NCBI RefSeq assembly: GCF_019797845.1
Contig: NZ_CP081864.1
Location: forward strand, 2,852,001 to 2,916,000
Source: Symbiopectobacterium purcellii
GTDB lineage: Bacteria > Pseudomonadota > Gammaproteobacteria > Enterobacterales > Enterobacteriaceae
Direction of reading: 5' to 3'
DNA length: 64,000 nucleotides
Of the stretch, positions 37,189 through 47,459 are shown piece by piece (position 1 is the stretch's first letter; each line of letters starts with the position of its first letter). The notes beneath the pieces were generated by a model that was given only the letters and a program-made list of their open reading frames with translations, did not search any database and was not told the origin of the DNA. The position numbers were made by a program, and so were the translations under genes.

Positions 37189-38364
37189 CTATTCGACATG
37201 CACTTGCAGTGCATAATCTTTGCGGGCGCTTTGCCATGCCAGAAAGGCGAGCCCCAGCGCGATAAAGGAGAGGATGGCACCAGCCCAGTTCGGTGACGCC
37301 AAACCAAAACCGGCAGCAATAGTAGCGCCCCCCGCCCAGGCGCCCAGCGCATTTCCCAGATTGAACATGCCGATGTTAACCGATGCCGCCATTGTGGGTG
37401 CGCCGGCATGGCTGGCGCGATCCATAACCAGTTTCTGAATGGGAGAAACCGTTGCGAAACCAAAAGCAGCCATGAGGAAGACTGAAATGCAGGCAACCAT
37501 ATGATTCTCAATGCCGGCCCAAAAGATGAGAAGCACCGTACCCTGTGCGGCGAGGGTGATAAAAAGCGTGCCGAAAAGTGAGCGATCGGCAAAACGCCCC
37601 CCCACCCAGTTTCCAACCGCAAGCCCGAAGCCAAAAAGCACCATCAACCAGGCAACACCGCTGGCTGAAAAACCGGCTTTTTCGATCATCATCGGGGCGA
37701 TGTAGGTGATAGAGGTAAAAAACGCAGCTGGACCAAAAATCGTGATCCCCATGACAAGCAGTACCTGGGGATCGACAAAGGCACGTAGTTCTGCACGTAG
37801 GGCCACCGCTTTCCCTTTCTCAATGTGCGGAACCAGCAAAGCAACGCAGACCATTGTAAACAGGCCAATCCCGGCAATCACCCAGAAAACAAGTCGCCAT
37901 CCAAAGAGTTGCGCAAGCCAAGTACCGAGAGGAACACCCAGCAGATTGGCCAGCGTCAACCCCGAAAACATAAAAGCAATAGCACTGGCCTGACGACCCG
38001 GCGCAACCAGCGACGCTGCGATGATCGATCCGATACCAAAAAAAGCACCATGGTTGAAAGATGTAATGATACGGCCAACAATCGCCAGCGCCAATGTCGG
38101 CGCGATGGCGGTGATAATATTCCCGACGGTGAATATAAACCCCAGTGCTATCAACATCGTCTTGCGGGGCACCCTTGCCCCCAAAACCGTCAAAAGTGGC
38201 GCACCGACAAAAACCCCCAATGCGTAGGATGTGGCCATTAGCCCGGCAGTAGGGATATTGACGCCAAAATCAGCGGCAATTTGAGGGAGAATACCCGCAA
38301 TGACGAATTCAGTGAGACCGATCCCGAATGCACCGACGGCGAGGGCTAAAAGAGCTATTGGCAT
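37189..38364 (-). CDS. MFS transporter, YdhP-like
   Basis: This 391-residue MFS protein is in the DHA1 family, close to YdhP/AraJ types (GAFGIGLTEFVIAGILPQIA, SFNHGAFFGIGSIIAASLV, ASVNIGMFNLGNALGAWAGG). The start at 38364 is preferred because TGGAG lies just upstream; a start at 38400 is possible but has no ribosome site. It is divergent from an Lrp-type regulator, its probable controller. The substrate is unknown. Confidence 0.82.
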   Translation of the reverse strand: MPIALLALAVGAFGIGLTEFVIAGILPQIAADFGVNIPTAGLMATSYALGVFVGAPLLTVLGARVPRKTMLIALGFIFTVGNIITAIAPTLALAIVGRIITSFNHGAFFGIGSIIAASLVAPGRQASAIAFMFSGLTLANLLGVPLGTWLAQLFGWRLVFWVIAGIGLFTMVCVALLVPHIEKGKAVALRAELRAFVDPQVLLVMGITIFGPAAFFTSITYIAPMMIEKAGFSASGVAWLMVLFGFGLAVGNWVGGRFADRSLFGTLFITLAAQGTVLLIFWAGIENHMVACISVFLMAAFGFATVSPIQKLVMDRASHAGAPTMAASVNIGMFNLGNALGAWAGGATIAAGFGLASPNWAGAILSFIALGLAFLAWQSARKDYALQVHVE

Positions 38365-38448
38365 TGAAACTCCAGCATGTACTTGTTGATTGAATATCAT
38401 TAGGTAAAATCGAGTATATTCGACACTTTATTCAGGAAGTGAACCCTT

Positions 38449-38946
38449 ATGAACGCATTTGATAAAGAAAAAGATGGCATTCGGCAGACAAGACACAAAC
38501 CGGCAGATTTCGATGCCATTGACCGAAAAATATTAGGCGCACTGGCAGAAGATTCAGGACGCAGTTATAGCGAACTGAGCGAAATTGTGAATCTTTCGGC
38601 ACCGGCGGTGCACGATCGCGTGAAGCGTTTGAAACGTGACGGGGTTATCAAGGCAACCGTTGCAGTACTGGATGGCTGCAAGCTGGGCCGGACGCTATTA
38701 ACGTTCATGGTTATTGATACCAGCAGCTATAAAGCAACCCGTGCCCTTCTTCAGTTCACCAGCCGGCGTGAGGTTGAAGAGTTGCATACTGTCGCAGGAG
38801 ACGGGTGCGTTTTAATCAAGGTGCGCGCGGCCGACACCGAATCTCTGGAAAATTTCCTGATGGAAATTCAGAGTCTGGAAGGGGTTCGCTCAGTGCGCAG
38901 CTATATCGCACTGTCCACCTTTCTTGAACGTGGCCCCCCCCCCTGA
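38449..38946 (+). CDS. Lrp/AsnC-family transcriptional regulator
   Basis: This 165-residue protein has an AsnC-type helix-turn-helix (DAIDRKILGALAEDSGRSYS, LSAPAVHDRVKRL) and a RAM ligand domain (VIDTSSYKATRALLQF, GDGCVLIKVRAADTESLENF). It is divergent from the MFS gene, 84 bp apart. Its last codons run through nine C (GPPP-stop), a tract prone to length error. Confidence 0.85.
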   Translation: MNAFDKEKDGIRQTRHKPADFDAIDRKILGALAEDSGRSYSELSEIVNLSAPAVHDRVKRLKRDGVIKATVAVLDGCKLGRTLLTFMVIDTSSYKATRALLQFTSRREVEELHTVAGDGCVLIKVRAADTESLENFLMEIQSLEGVRSVRSYIALSTFLERGPPP

Positions 38947-39097
38947 CGAAAGGTAAGTACCCAAGCGGGTAAACTGTTATAGCCAATACAGAGAAAACTG
39001 TATCTATTCTCTATGGTACAACTGTGTTGTAATTGAAAAAATATTGTCAGATTCTTGTTGAATCAGAAAAACATCCCTAAGCGTAACGGTGTTGATG

Positions 39098-39574
39098 ATG
39101 GATGAAGTAAAACGTCTTCTGACTGAAGAGATTGAACGCCTTAACCAGGAAGAGAAGCGTGATAATAAAATACGCTTTAGCCTAAAATTTATGCACTCGC
39201 ACCCCTACCTGTTCTCCGCCATGTTGATCAGCTACGTGCCTGTCGCGTTGATTTTATGGTATGCGACTTATTTTGGCCTGCCCTACCTGATTGGCTTCAC
39301 GGGGTTTATGCTCGTCATGTCTGTGGCGCTTTCGATAGATATCAACCCCAAATATCGCTTTGAAGATATTGATGTGCTGGACTTACGTGTTTGCTATAAC
39401 GGTGAGTGGTTTACCACACGTCAAATCTCACATGACACCGTAAATAAACTGCTAAGCAATGAACATGTTGCAACGGAAGTAAAAACCGGAATAGCAAAAA
39501 TCCAATCTACAAAAGGTGAAGTAGGTTTTTACGATGTTTATTCTCTCGCTTATCTTAGAAAAGCCGCAATATAA
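39098..39574 (+). CDS. ylaC: Inner membrane protein YlaC
   Basis: This 158-residue protein has two membrane segments (SAMLISYVPVALILWYATYF and the following LIGFTGFMLVMSVALSI) and a conserved cytosolic part (PKYRFEDIDVLDLRVCYNGE). It matches E. coli YlaC in order and length. The function is unknown. Several in-frame starts cluster here (GTG 39089, ATG 39095, ATG 39098); 39098 aligns with the E. coli start. It is an isolated gene. Confidence 0.85.
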   Translation: MDEVKRLLTEEIERLNQEEKRDNKIRFSLKFMHSHPYLFSAMLISYVPVALILWYATYFGLPYLIGFTGFMLVMSVALSIDINPKYRFEDIDVLDLRVCYNGEWFTTRQISHDTVNKLLSNEHVATEVKTGIAKIQSTKGEVGFYDVYSLAYLRKAAI

Positions 39575-39739
39575 CGCGTAGCGTATAAACCCTCAAAATA
39601 TCCGCCTCTCCGGTAGAAAGTGCATGTCGTTCATTCCGTCTACTGCATGGCTATTCCACGACTCCCGCACTAACTGTTTACCTCCATGTGGTGATACGCT
39701 CTCACCCTATTATCCATCACGGCAAAAAACGGGTGTGCG

Positions 39740-41188
39740 ATGGCCAAGTTCGAGCAATTAGCTTGCCAGATGCGAAAGCAACTGCAGGAGGGGATCTGGC
39801 AACCCGGTGACAAGCTTCCGTCACTGCGAGAAAAGTCGATTCACTCTGGTATGAGTCTGATGACGGTACTACGAGCCTATCAATTATTAGAAAGCCAGGG
39901 ACTGCTTATATCACGCCCACAATCTGGGTATTACGCCGCGCCGCAGTTAGCCGCACCGCCGCTTGATAGCGCCTCCGCCGTAAATGTACAGGCTCGTGTG
40001 GAATTGACGGAAGATGTTGACGTTAATGCGTTTATTTTTGATGTGCTTCAAGCCAGCAAGTCTCCCTCTGTCGTTCCTTTTGGCTCAGCATTCCCTGATC
40101 CACATCTTTTTCCTCAACGACAATTAACCCGCTCTTTGGCTTCAGTCGCGCGCCGCATGCAGCCACGAAATGCTCTGGATAATCTTCCCCCTGGCAACGA
40201 GCAGCTAAGAAAACACATCGCTCAGCGCTACGCATTACAAGGTATTGCCGTTTCACCCGATGAAATCGTCATTACCGCCGGCGCGATGGAATCACTCAAT
40301 TTGAGTCTTCAGGCACTGACGGTGCCGGGAGATTATGTCGCTATCGAATCGCCTGCCTTTTACGGTGCATTACAGGCCATCGAGCGTTTTAAGCTTAAGG
40401 CGATTGCAATAGCCACCGATCCACAACACGGCATAGATCTTGATGCGCTGCATCAGGCGTTGAATGACTATCCCATTAAAGCCTGCTGGCTGATGACCAA
40501 TTTCCATAACCCGCTCGGCTGCACGCTGTCATGGGAAAATAAACAGCGGCTAGTGGCGATGTTGGAAAAATATGGCGTGGGATTGGTTGAAGATGATGTT
40601 TACGGTGAACTGTACTCTGGATTACAGCGGCCGTTACCCGCAAAGGCATTAGACGGCAAAGGGTTGATCCTGCACTGTTCTTCGTTTTCCAAAAATCTGA
40701 TGACTGGTTTCCGAATCGGTTGGGTGGCGGCCGGCCAACATGCCAGGAATATCCAGCGTTTACAGCTGATGAGCACGCTCTCTGCCAGTGCTCCTATGCA
40801 GTTAGCTATCGCAGAATACCTTGCAACAAGCAGCTATGACAGTCACCTACGCCATCTTCGCAAGACGTTAGAACAACGCAAAAATGCGGCGATCCAATCA
40901 CTCCAGAGCTATCTCCCTTATGACGTTACTATTTACCCTTCCCGCGGCAGCTATTTCCTTTGGTTAGAATTACCTCCCGGTCTCAGCAGCACCACGCTTT
41001 ACTGGCAAGCGCTAGAGAAAGGGATCAGTATCGCCCCCGGAAAAATGTTCACGACCGGCGACAAATACGATCGCCATTTCCGGTTAAATGTTTCCTATGA
41101 ATGGGATGAGCGCTGCGAGCAAAGCGTAAAGGCATTAGCAGCACTCATTCAGCAACAAATAAAAGCCATGCACAGTATGAAAATATAA
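39740..41188 (+). CDS. ydcR: MocR-type GntR/aminotransferase regulator YdcR
   Basis: This 482-residue fusion has an N-terminal GntR winged helix (QEGIWQPGDKLPSLREKSIH, then LLESQGLLISRPQSGYY) and a class I aminotransferase-like domain. The latter includes NLPPGNEQLRKHIAQRYALQ and the PLP-Lys in HCSSFSKNLMTGFRIGW. It closely matches E. coli YdcR. MocR regulators usually sense PLP-bound amino compounds. Its target genes are not evident here. Confidence 0.92.
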   Translation: MAKFEQLACQMRKQLQEGIWQPGDKLPSLREKSIHSGMSLMTVLRAYQLLESQGLLISRPQSGYYAAPQLAAPPLDSASAVNVQARVELTEDVDVNAFIFDVLQASKSPSVVPFGSAFPDPHLFPQRQLTRSLASVARRMQPRNALDNLPPGNEQLRKHIAQRYALQGIAVSPDEIVITAGAMESLNLSLQALTVPGDYVAIESPAFYGALQAIERFKLKAIAIATDPQHGIDLDALHQALNDYPIKACWLMTNFHNPLGCTLSWENKQRLVAMLEKYGVGLVEDDVYGELYSGLQRPLPAKALDGKGLILHCSSFSKNLMTGFRIGWVAAGQHARNIQRLQLMSTLSASAPMQLAIAEYLATSSYDSHLRHLRKTLEQRKNAAIQSLQSYLPYDVTIYPSRGSYFLWLELPPGLSSTTLYWQALEKGISIAPGKMFTTGDKYDRHFRLNVSYEWDERCEQSVKALAALIQQQIKAMHSMKI

Positions 41189-41194
41189 ACCGCG

Positions 41195-41536
41195 ATGAGT
41201 AATCCCAGAAATCTGCTCGCACTGCGGTGCTACTTAGGTTTTACTGAATGCAATATCGACACCTTTCAAAATGTCGCCATTCAGTTTTTAGGCACCGAAG
41301 ACACGCACCTTCCCGGTCGACTGGCCTTGGATAGCAGTTCGGGTGCCAAAGGGGTGGCGATTGGAATTTATTACGGCAATAGCCTGGTTACCATCAACAA
41401 AAACTCAGCGTGGATCCCCTTGCAGGTTGGTGATAATACCATTCCCTTTTCGGCCCGGATTGAAAGAACGGCAGACGATACACTGCAATCCGGTGACTAC
41501 ACGGCAACGGCACACTTCAAGCTAAGCTATCTCTGA
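41195..41536 (+). pseudogene. Fimbrial subunit, 3' remnant
   Basis: 113 codons show the C-terminal half of a chaperone-usher pilin or minor subunit (LALDSSSGAKGVAIGIYYG, then PFSARIERT, and the beta-zipper end GDYTATAHFKLSYL). The signal peptide and N-terminal half are absent. The frame starts 6 bp after ydcR, so a deletion probably joined them. No chaperone or usher gene remains. Confidence 0.65.
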
Positions 41537-41733
41537 ACAGGAGGTGGTCGCGCACCTGAAACGAGCAATGACAACAAAACGTCACATCAGTGATGAAAAC
41601 CACAAACCTCATTGAGTGAGAAACAAAACCAAAACATTTTATTGGCAAATCTTTAACATTTTAATAAATGTCTTAAAGTTATTTCTAAAGAGTCCGTTGT
41701 TAACTAAACGTAGGGCTGTTTGGAGATATCATC

Positions 41734-42036
41734 ATGAGAGCATGGTTTTTGTGTGGCGCACTTCTGTCATGGGCGGGTTTTTCACTGCCCACCGCGATGG
41801 CCTCTTCAGCCATCAATACCGGCGTTATTCATATCGTTGGCACCATTGTTGAACCCCCTTGTGATATTTCAACGCAATCACAGCAGGTGACGGCGCAGTG
41901 TTTCCGGCAAGGACAACAGCACACGCTCACCCTTGCCAAGCTAACGCAACCGCACACGTTGCCCCAGGGCGTGGGCTATATTGCCCCCCTGTCCTTAAGC
42001 GAAACGGTCAAAGTCGTGGTGATCAGTTACCAATAG
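41734..42036 (+). CDS. Small type 1 pilin-like secreted protein
   Basis: This 100-residue protein has a signal peptide (FLCGALLSWAGFSLPTAMA) and the start of a pilin domain (TGVIHIVGTIVEPPCDIST, then QCF). It keeps the family's two cysteines. It lacks the longer pilin core and the usual C-terminal strand, though it ends VVVISYQ. It may be a genuine short fimbrial-like family or a remnant. The ribosome site is TTGGAG. Confidence 0.6.
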   Translation: MRAWFLCGALLSWAGFSLPTAMASSAINTGVIHIVGTIVEPPCDISTQSQQVTAQCFRQGQQHTLTLAKLTQPHTLPQGVGYIAPLSLSETVKVVVISYQ

Positions 42037-42118
42037 CGGCAGACCAGCGTCTGCCGCAAAGCGTGATATTGATTACGAGATGCCAGCCTCATCGGTGTGG
42101 CCTTCACGGTTCACACCC

Positions 42119-42589
42119 TCAGGAAAGAAAGGCGATCCCTTGCTTTAGCACCAAATCACAAGCTTTGGTTTTGACTTTTTCGGCCAACGGGGTGCTACCG
42201 ATATTGTTAAGGTTTAGCGCCTGTCCATCCTTGGTCTGCAACATCCCAGCCATTCCCTGGGTGTAATCCGTTTGTTTCTGTTTTTCCGCGCTGTTCAGCC
42301 CCAATTTATCGAGCAATTTATCTTTGATATTTTCAGTATTGGTAGCAGATACCAGCTTCTGCTTGATGCAGTACTGCAAAATACCCGCAGCATTGCCCAT
42401 GCTACCCGCACTCAATGCCTGCGTACCACCACCGAGTAACCCGGTCAAATTGGTGGTTGAACCCCCGTTTTGCCCAAGCTGGCTGGCAGCACTGGACAAC
42501 GTATCCTGCCAGTTGGCGGCTTCAAGGTTTCCGGTCATTAACAGGCTGGAAAAAACGGTGCAGTATAGGGTGCGATTTATCAGATTCAT
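42119..42589 (-). CDS. yjjA: DUF2501 family exported protein YjjA
   Basis: This 156-residue protein has a signal peptide (MNLINRTLYCTVFSSLLMTG, NLEA) and the DUF2501 body (QDTLSSAASQLGQNGGSTTN, GILQYCIKQKLVSATN, two cysteines). It matches YjjA-type proteins, whose role is unknown. The start at 42589 is used because it opens the signal peptide. Confidence 0.82.
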   Translation of the reverse strand: MNLINRTLYCTVFSSLLMTGNLEAANWQDTLSSAASQLGQNGGSTTNLTGLLGGGTQALSAGSMGNAAGILQYCIKQKLVSATNTENIKDKLLDKLGLNSAEKQKQTDYTQGMAGMLQTKDGQALNLNNIGSTPLAEKVKTKACDLVLKQGIAFLS

Positions 42590-42643
42590 CACGCGGTCAC
42601 TCTGGTTTTTGAAGATGGGTTTAGGAAAACGGGTGCAATAAAA

Positions 42644-42680
42644 AAGGAGGTACACTGCCGAGCAGTATACCTCCTCTTTC
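42644..42680 (-). terminator. Terminator after dcuA
   Basis: GAGGTATACTGC / GCAGTGTACCTC (minus strand, 3-nt loop) is followed by CTTTTTTATT. It is a long stem with a good U-tract. Confidence 0.8.
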
Positions 42681-42715
42681 AGGTGGCAACATCAACGGTT
42701 GCCAAGCATTCTCCG

Positions 42716-44017
42716 TTACAGCACGATATTACCGACCACAAAACCGAATACCACGGAAAGCGTAATCGTTAACACCCCTGGCACCAGAAATGCGTGGTTA
42801 AAAACATACTTGCCGATGCGGGTCGAACCGGTGTCATCCATTTCCACCGCCGCCAGCAAGGTCGGGTAGGTTGGCAGGACAAACAGGGCTGATACCGCGG
42901 CAAAGGAAGCGACCACCGTGACCGGGGAAACGCCAAGCACCAGCGCGGCGGGCAGCAATGCTTTCGCCGTCGCCGCCTGGGAATAGAGCAGCATCGATGC
43001 AAAGAACAGCACCACGGCCAACATCCAGGGATAACCTTGCAGCAACGCACCCGCAGTACTCTGGATATCATTGATGTGCGCTTTGACAAAGGTATCCCCC
43101 AACCAGGCAACGCCCATCACGCACACGCAAGCACTCATACCCGATTTAAAGGTGCTGGCAGAAAGTACTTTGCTGGTATCAATTTTACAGGTGATGGCAA
43201 TGAGCGTAGCGATGGTTAGCATGAACACCACAATAGCTTCGTTACGCGGCAACACCGGGTTAGCAATCAGCTTCACCGTATCGCTGATTGCCGTGGCATA
43301 ACCCACCACGGCAACAATCCCAAGCAGGAACAGCAACACCGACAATTTTGCCCCCGGCTTGATCTCCAACGCACTGGCGGTGCGCACTGACACTTCGCCA
43401 TTTTTAATCCGCTGTTGATAGACTTCATCATCTTTCAGCTCTTTACCCAGAAAGTTGGTGACAACCGCCGTCAACAGCACCGCAGCAAGTGTGGTAGGGA
43501 TGCATATTCCCAGCAGCATCAGATAACTGACGCCGTGCGGTTCCAGAATACCGGCAGCAAAAACCACCGCCGCAGAAATTGGCGAAGCGGTGATCGCCAC
43601 CTGCGAAGCGACGACCGCGATAGAGAGCGGACGCGACGGACGAATCCCCTGCTCTTTCGCCACTTCCGCGATCACCGGCAACGTTGAGAAGGCGGTATGG
43701 CCGGTGCCCGCCAGCAGCGTCATAAAGTAGGTAACCAGTGGCGCGAGGAAGGTGACATATTTAGGCTGACGACGTAACAATTTCTCCGCCAGACTGACCA
43801 GATAATCCATGCCTCCTGCTACCTGCATGGCCGCAATGGCGGCGATCACCGCCATAATGATTTCGATCACATCAAACGGTATGGCGCCCGGTTTGATATG
43901 AAGACCCAGCGTCAGCACCAGCACCCCTAACCCACCGGCAAAGCCGATACCGATGCTACCAAGACGAGATCCTAGATAAATGGCAAGCAGAACGACAAAG
44001 AGTTCCACGACAAGCAT
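42716..44017 (-). CDS. dcuA: Anaerobic C4-dicarboxylate transporter DcuA
   Basis: This 433-residue Dcu-family antiporter is identical in length to E. coli DcuA and has many shared stretches (MAVIAAIAAMQVAGGMDYLV, AKEQGIRPSRPLS, YSQAATAKALLPAALVLGVS, PTYPTLLAAVEMDDTGSTRI). It exchanges fumarate, aspartate or malate for succinate. AAGGAG precedes the ATG. It lies 118 bp after aspA on the same strand, the usual aspA-dcuA operon. Confidence 0.95.
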   Translation of the reverse strand: MLVVELFVVLLAIYLGSRLGSIGIGFAGGLGVLVLTLGLHIKPGAIPFDVIEIIMAVIAAIAAMQVAGGMDYLVSLAEKLLRRQPKYVTFLAPLVTYFMTLLAGTGHTAFSTLPVIAEVAKEQGIRPSRPLSIAVVASQVAITASPISAAVVFAAGILEPHGVSYLMLLGICIPTTLAAVLLTAVVTNFLGKELKDDEVYQQRIKNGEVSVRTASALEIKPGAKLSVLLFLLGIVAVVGYATAISDTVKLIANPVLPRNEAIVVFMLTIATLIAITCKIDTSKVLSASTFKSGMSACVCVMGVAWLGDTFVKAHINDIQSTAGALLQGYPWMLAVVLFFASMLLYSQAATAKALLPAALVLGVSPVTVVASFAAVSALFVLPTYPTLLAAVEMDDTGSTRIGKYVFNHAFLVPGVLTITLSVVFGFVVGNIVL

Positions 44018-44091
44018 ACAATGCTCCTTAACGATGGTTAAAAGTCGTGCGATGGTATTGTTGTTATTATCTTTTTTTTATTAATGGACAT

Positions 44092-44116
44092 CAGGCACAG
44101 GGCTACCCTGTGCCTG
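44092..44116. terminator. Hairpin between aspA and dcuA
   Basis: This is a perfect 11-bp stem CAGGCACAGGG / CCCTGTGCCTG with a 3-nt loop. There is no U-tract in the minus direction, so it is likely a processing or attenuating structure inside the operon. Confidence 0.55.
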
Positions 44117-44135
44117 CGGTTAATCACTGGGAAAG

Positions 44136-45569
44136 TTAGGCGTTTTCGTCGGTGTAACGCTTCGCTTTGTAGGCCGGATGCATCAGGTTTTGCGTGGAGA
44201 AAATGTCATCCAGCTCACTTTCGGTCAGAAGACCGCGCTCCAGCACGACTTCACGTACGCTCTTGCCGGTTTCAGCGCAAATCTTGCCGACGATGTCGCC
44301 ATTGTGGTGACCAATAAACGGGTTGAGGTAAGTCACAATGCCGATGGAGTTAAACACGTAGGCTTCGCATACCGCTTTGTTGGCGGTGATGCCGTTGACG
44401 CATTTTTCCAGCAGGTTGTAGCAGGCGTTGGTGAGGATGTGGATAGATTCGAACATCGCCTGACCGATGACCGGCTCCATCACGTTAAGCTGCAACTGAC
44501 CCGCTTCAGAGGCCATGGTGACGCAGGTGTCATTGCCGATCACCTTGAAGCACACCTGATTGACCACTTCCGGCACCACCGGATTGACCTTGGCTGGCAT
44601 GATGGAAGAACCCGCCTGCAATTCCGGCAGGTTGATTTCATTGAGGCCAGCGCGCGGACCGGAAGAGAGCAAGCGCAGGTCGTTACAGATTTTCGACATC
44701 TTCACGGCCAGACGTTTCAGCGCACCGTGCACCATCACGTAAGCGCCGCAGTCTGAGGTGGCTTCGATCAAATCTTCAGCCGGTACGCACGGCAGACCGC
44801 TCACTTCCGCCAGACGTTGTACCGCAAGATGCTGGTACTCATCCGGCGTATTCAGTCGTGTACCGATGGCTGTCGCGCCCAGATTCACTTCCAGCAGCAA
44901 TTCACCGGTGCGCAGCAAGTTTTTGTTCTCTTCTTTCAGCAGTACGTAGAAGGCATGAAATTCCTGGCCCAGCGTCATCGGCACCGCATCCTGCAACTGG
45001 GTACGCCCCATCTTCAGGATGGTTTCGAATTCTTTGGCCTTGCGCTCAAAACCGTCAGCCAACTGCGTGATGGCTTCAACCAGTTTCAGGATGGAACTGT
45101 ACACCGCAATACGAAAGCCAGTGGGATAGGCATCGTTGGTAGACTGACACTTGTTCAGGTGATCGTTGGGATTGAGGTACTGGTATTCGCCTTTATTGTG
45201 GCCCATCAGTTCCAGACCAATGTTAGCCAGCACTTCATTGGTGTTCATGTTCACCGAGGTGCCCGCACCGCCCTGATACACATCAACCGGGAATTGGTCC
45301 ATGCATTTGCCGTTGTTCAATACTTCATCGCAGGCGCGAATAATGGTATCGGCAATCGGGCGGGGAATGGTTTTCAATTCACGGTTCGCCAGCGCAGCCG
45401 CTTTTTTAACCATCACCATCGCGCGCACAAATTCAGGAATATCACTGATTTTATGATTACTGATATAAAAGTTCTCGATGGCCCGCAAGGTATGAATACC
45501 ATAATAGGCGTCGGAGGAAACTTCACGGGTACCCAACAGATCTTCTTCAATACGAATGTTATTTGACAT
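44136..45569 (-). CDS. aspA: Aspartate ammonia-lyase
   Basis: This 477-residue fumarase/aspartase superfamily enzyme has the signature [11 protein letters not shown], containing the catalytic loop Ser, and also [17 protein letters not shown] and [11 protein letters not shown]. It deaminates aspartate to fumarate and feeds DcuA and fumarate respiration. The start at 45569 ([17 protein letters not shown]) equals the E. coli start. It is preceded by a palindromic repeat and a LysR gene. Confidence 0.96.
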   Translation of the reverse strand: MSNNIRIEEDLLGTREVSSDAYYGIHTLRAIENFYISNHKISDIPEFVRAMVMVKKAAALANRELKTIPRPIADTIIRACDEVLNNGKCMDQFPVDVYQGGAGTSVNMNTNEVLANIGLELMGHNKGEYQYLNPNDHLNKCQSTNDAYPTGFRIAVYSSILKLVEAITQLADGFERKAKEFETILKMGRTQLQDAVPMTLGQEFHAFYVLLKEENKNLLRTGELLLEVNLGATAIGTRLNTPDEYQHLAVQRLAEVSGLPCVPAEDLIEATSDCGAYVMVHGALKRLAVKMSKICNDLRLLSSGPRAGLNEINLPELQAGSSIMPAKVNPVVPEVVNQVCFKVIGNDTCVTMASEAGQLQLNVMEPVIGQAMFESIHILTNACYNLLEKCVNGITANKAVCEAYVFNSIGIVTYLNPFIGHHNGDIVGKICAETGKSVREVVLERGLLTESELDDIFSTQNLMHPAYKAKRYTDENA

Positions 45570-46003
45570 AGTCACTATTCCTTTTTTTAGTTCATGAACC
45601 GTTTTTATTGTTGACCCACCGGTTCACGCTGCTTACAAATAGGGTCCATGGATTCGTCAGCCAATAAAAGGCCGCACGATATTTCTCAATATCGAGTAAT
45701 ATTAATGCGTTGCGAATGTTGTGATGCGTGACCTAAAGACGTTTCTCCGGTCACGTTACCAACGCGGCACATTATTCAGATATATACCCTAAATAATTCG
45801 AGTTGCAGGAAGGCGGCAAGTGAACGAATCCCGATAAGCTTACTCAGGTAAGTGATTCGGGTGAGCGAACGCAGCCAACGCATCTGCAACTTGAAGTATG
45901 ACGGGTATACGACGCACCACATCAGAGATGCGTATTTAATCTTTCTGTAATAGCGCCTTGCGCTATTTCATTACCTTTGATTTTTTACTGAAATTCGTTG
46001 TCC
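45570..46003. other. Gap upstream of aspA
   Basis: This 434-bp stretch holds the aspA promoter and the MITE-like repeat listed separately. No gene is seen. Confidence 0.5.
45783..45909. repeat. MITE-like palindromic repeat, copy 2
   Basis: This 127-bp element is bounded by TATACCC and GGGTATA, with inner arms CGAGTTGCAG and CTGCAACTTG and a central GAATCCCGA / GATTCGGG pairing. It shares both ends with the element at 20439-20634. Confidence 0.75.
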
Positions 46004-47002
46004 TTATTCCGACGTTTCATCGGCATTGATTGAAACTAATTTTTCAATACCGCGATGCAGGCTTTCCAGTTTAGGAATAAATACCGTTTCGATAATTTCA
46101 CGGGTCACGACACAGGCCTCTTGAACAAAGGCGCTGTATTCATCACGATGCGCCAAAATGTACAACGAGCGCCTCATGTTCAACTGTTCGGGCATATGGG
46201 TCAGTACCTGACGCGAATAGGCTTCCGATTGTAAAAAACTGATCGGTGTGGTCACCGCCCACCCCAAACCTGCGGCCACCATCGCGGTCAGGGTATCCGC
46301 ATTATCAAACTCGAGCTGATTGGGTACGCGGATATCCAGCCGACGCAGATAACGCTCAATCTGCATGCCAATCTGTGAGTTGCGGTTAAAACGAACCAAA
46401 GGCATGGTGGCCGAAAGCTCGCGAAGATCTTCAATCGTCCTGATACGCTTGCGATACTCCGGTGGCGTGATGATGAAGTAGCCTTCAGAGAACAGGCGAT
46501 AACGCACCACGCTGTCGCTGTCCATCAGCGGATCGCTGGTCACGATAAGATCCAGTTCACGTCGGATCAGCGCCTCCCCCTGCTGCGGACTCAGCCCGGT
46601 TCTGATTAACAACTGAGACGAACTGCTTAACAAGCGTTTGGTAAATACCGAGCCGCAGGTGATCGCAAAGGAATCTACCAGGCCGATACGCAGATCCGGT
46701 TTGATGCCCTTACCCGCTTCCAGCACCTGTGCTTTCAGGTTGGCAATTTCCTGCGTCAACACCTCGCCGCGATTTTTCAGCGCAATGCCATAGGGTGTCA
46801 GTACAAACGGACGGCGCGTGCGGTTTACCAGCATCACGCCAAAATCATCTTCCAACTGGCGAATGGTCTGCGACACAGCCGATGGCGTCAGCCCTAACCG
46901 GGAAGCGGCCGCTGTCATGCTTCCCTCTTCCGCTACGGTCACAAAAACCTGAACGGCATACATATCTATCGATTTATTGGCTGACATTGTTTTTTTAACC
47001 AT
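46004..47002 (-). CDS. LysR-family transcriptional regulator
   Basis: This 332-residue LysR protein has a winged helix (FVTVAEEGSMTAAASRLGLT, PSAVSQTIRQLEDDFGVMLV) and an effector domain (LRIGLVDSFAITCGSVFTKR, DLIVTSDPLMDSDSV). It lies upstream of aspA on the same strand, 434 bp apart and separated by the repeat, so it is probably its own unit. Its targets are unknown. Confidence 0.85.
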   Translation of the reverse strand: MVKKTMSANKSIDMYAVQVFVTVAEEGSMTAAASRLGLTPSAVSQTIRQLEDDFGVMLVNRTRRPFVLTPYGIALKNRGEVLTQEIANLKAQVLEAGKGIKPDLRIGLVDSFAITCGSVFTKRLLSSSSQLLIRTGLSPQQGEALIRRELDLIVTSDPLMDSDSVVRYRLFSEGYFIITPPEYRKRIRTIEDLRELSATMPLVRFNRNSQIGMQIERYLRRLDIRVPNQLEFDNADTLTAMVAAGLGWAVTTPISFLQSEAYSRQVLTHMPEQLNMRRSLYILAHRDEYSAFVQEACVVTREIIETVFIPKLESLHRGIEKLVSINADETSE

Positions 47003-47459
47003 TGAATATCGTCCGCGTTGTCATCACCATCAATCCGGTTCAGCACGCGATGGACCTGACGTTCTTTCGCTTTGGCGAGAGCCGCAGACCTTGTCACTGA
47101 GACCAGCTTAGAGAGCCGAGCATAGAAAAAATGTAAAACAAGTCACTGATTAATTTTTTCTTATAACTAGATTTAGCTACACTCAAGGTATCACATCGTG
47201 ATAATTCACTGTGGGAAACGAATAATTCACTATTTTTTCTGCCACAATCCGCCCGTAACAGAGAGCACTTCTCTGCGAGAATTTGTGCTATCCATACGTA
47301 TTTTATAGGTATTTGCCCCAACGCTGCGTCAGGGCAAGGTGTATCGTGGTGTGTATTGCACGTGTTATCGGCGACAGATGCAAGGCCGATTTAAGGAAGA
47401 CAGGCATACGCCATGCGTTATCAAGGTGGGCAAACAGCGTGATAGCATACCGTGTCAGG
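47003..47459. other. Gap between the LysR gene and the DksA-like gene
   Basis: This 457-bp stretch has no supported gene. It holds the LysR promoter on one side and the 3' end of the DksA-like transcript on the other. Confidence 0.45.
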
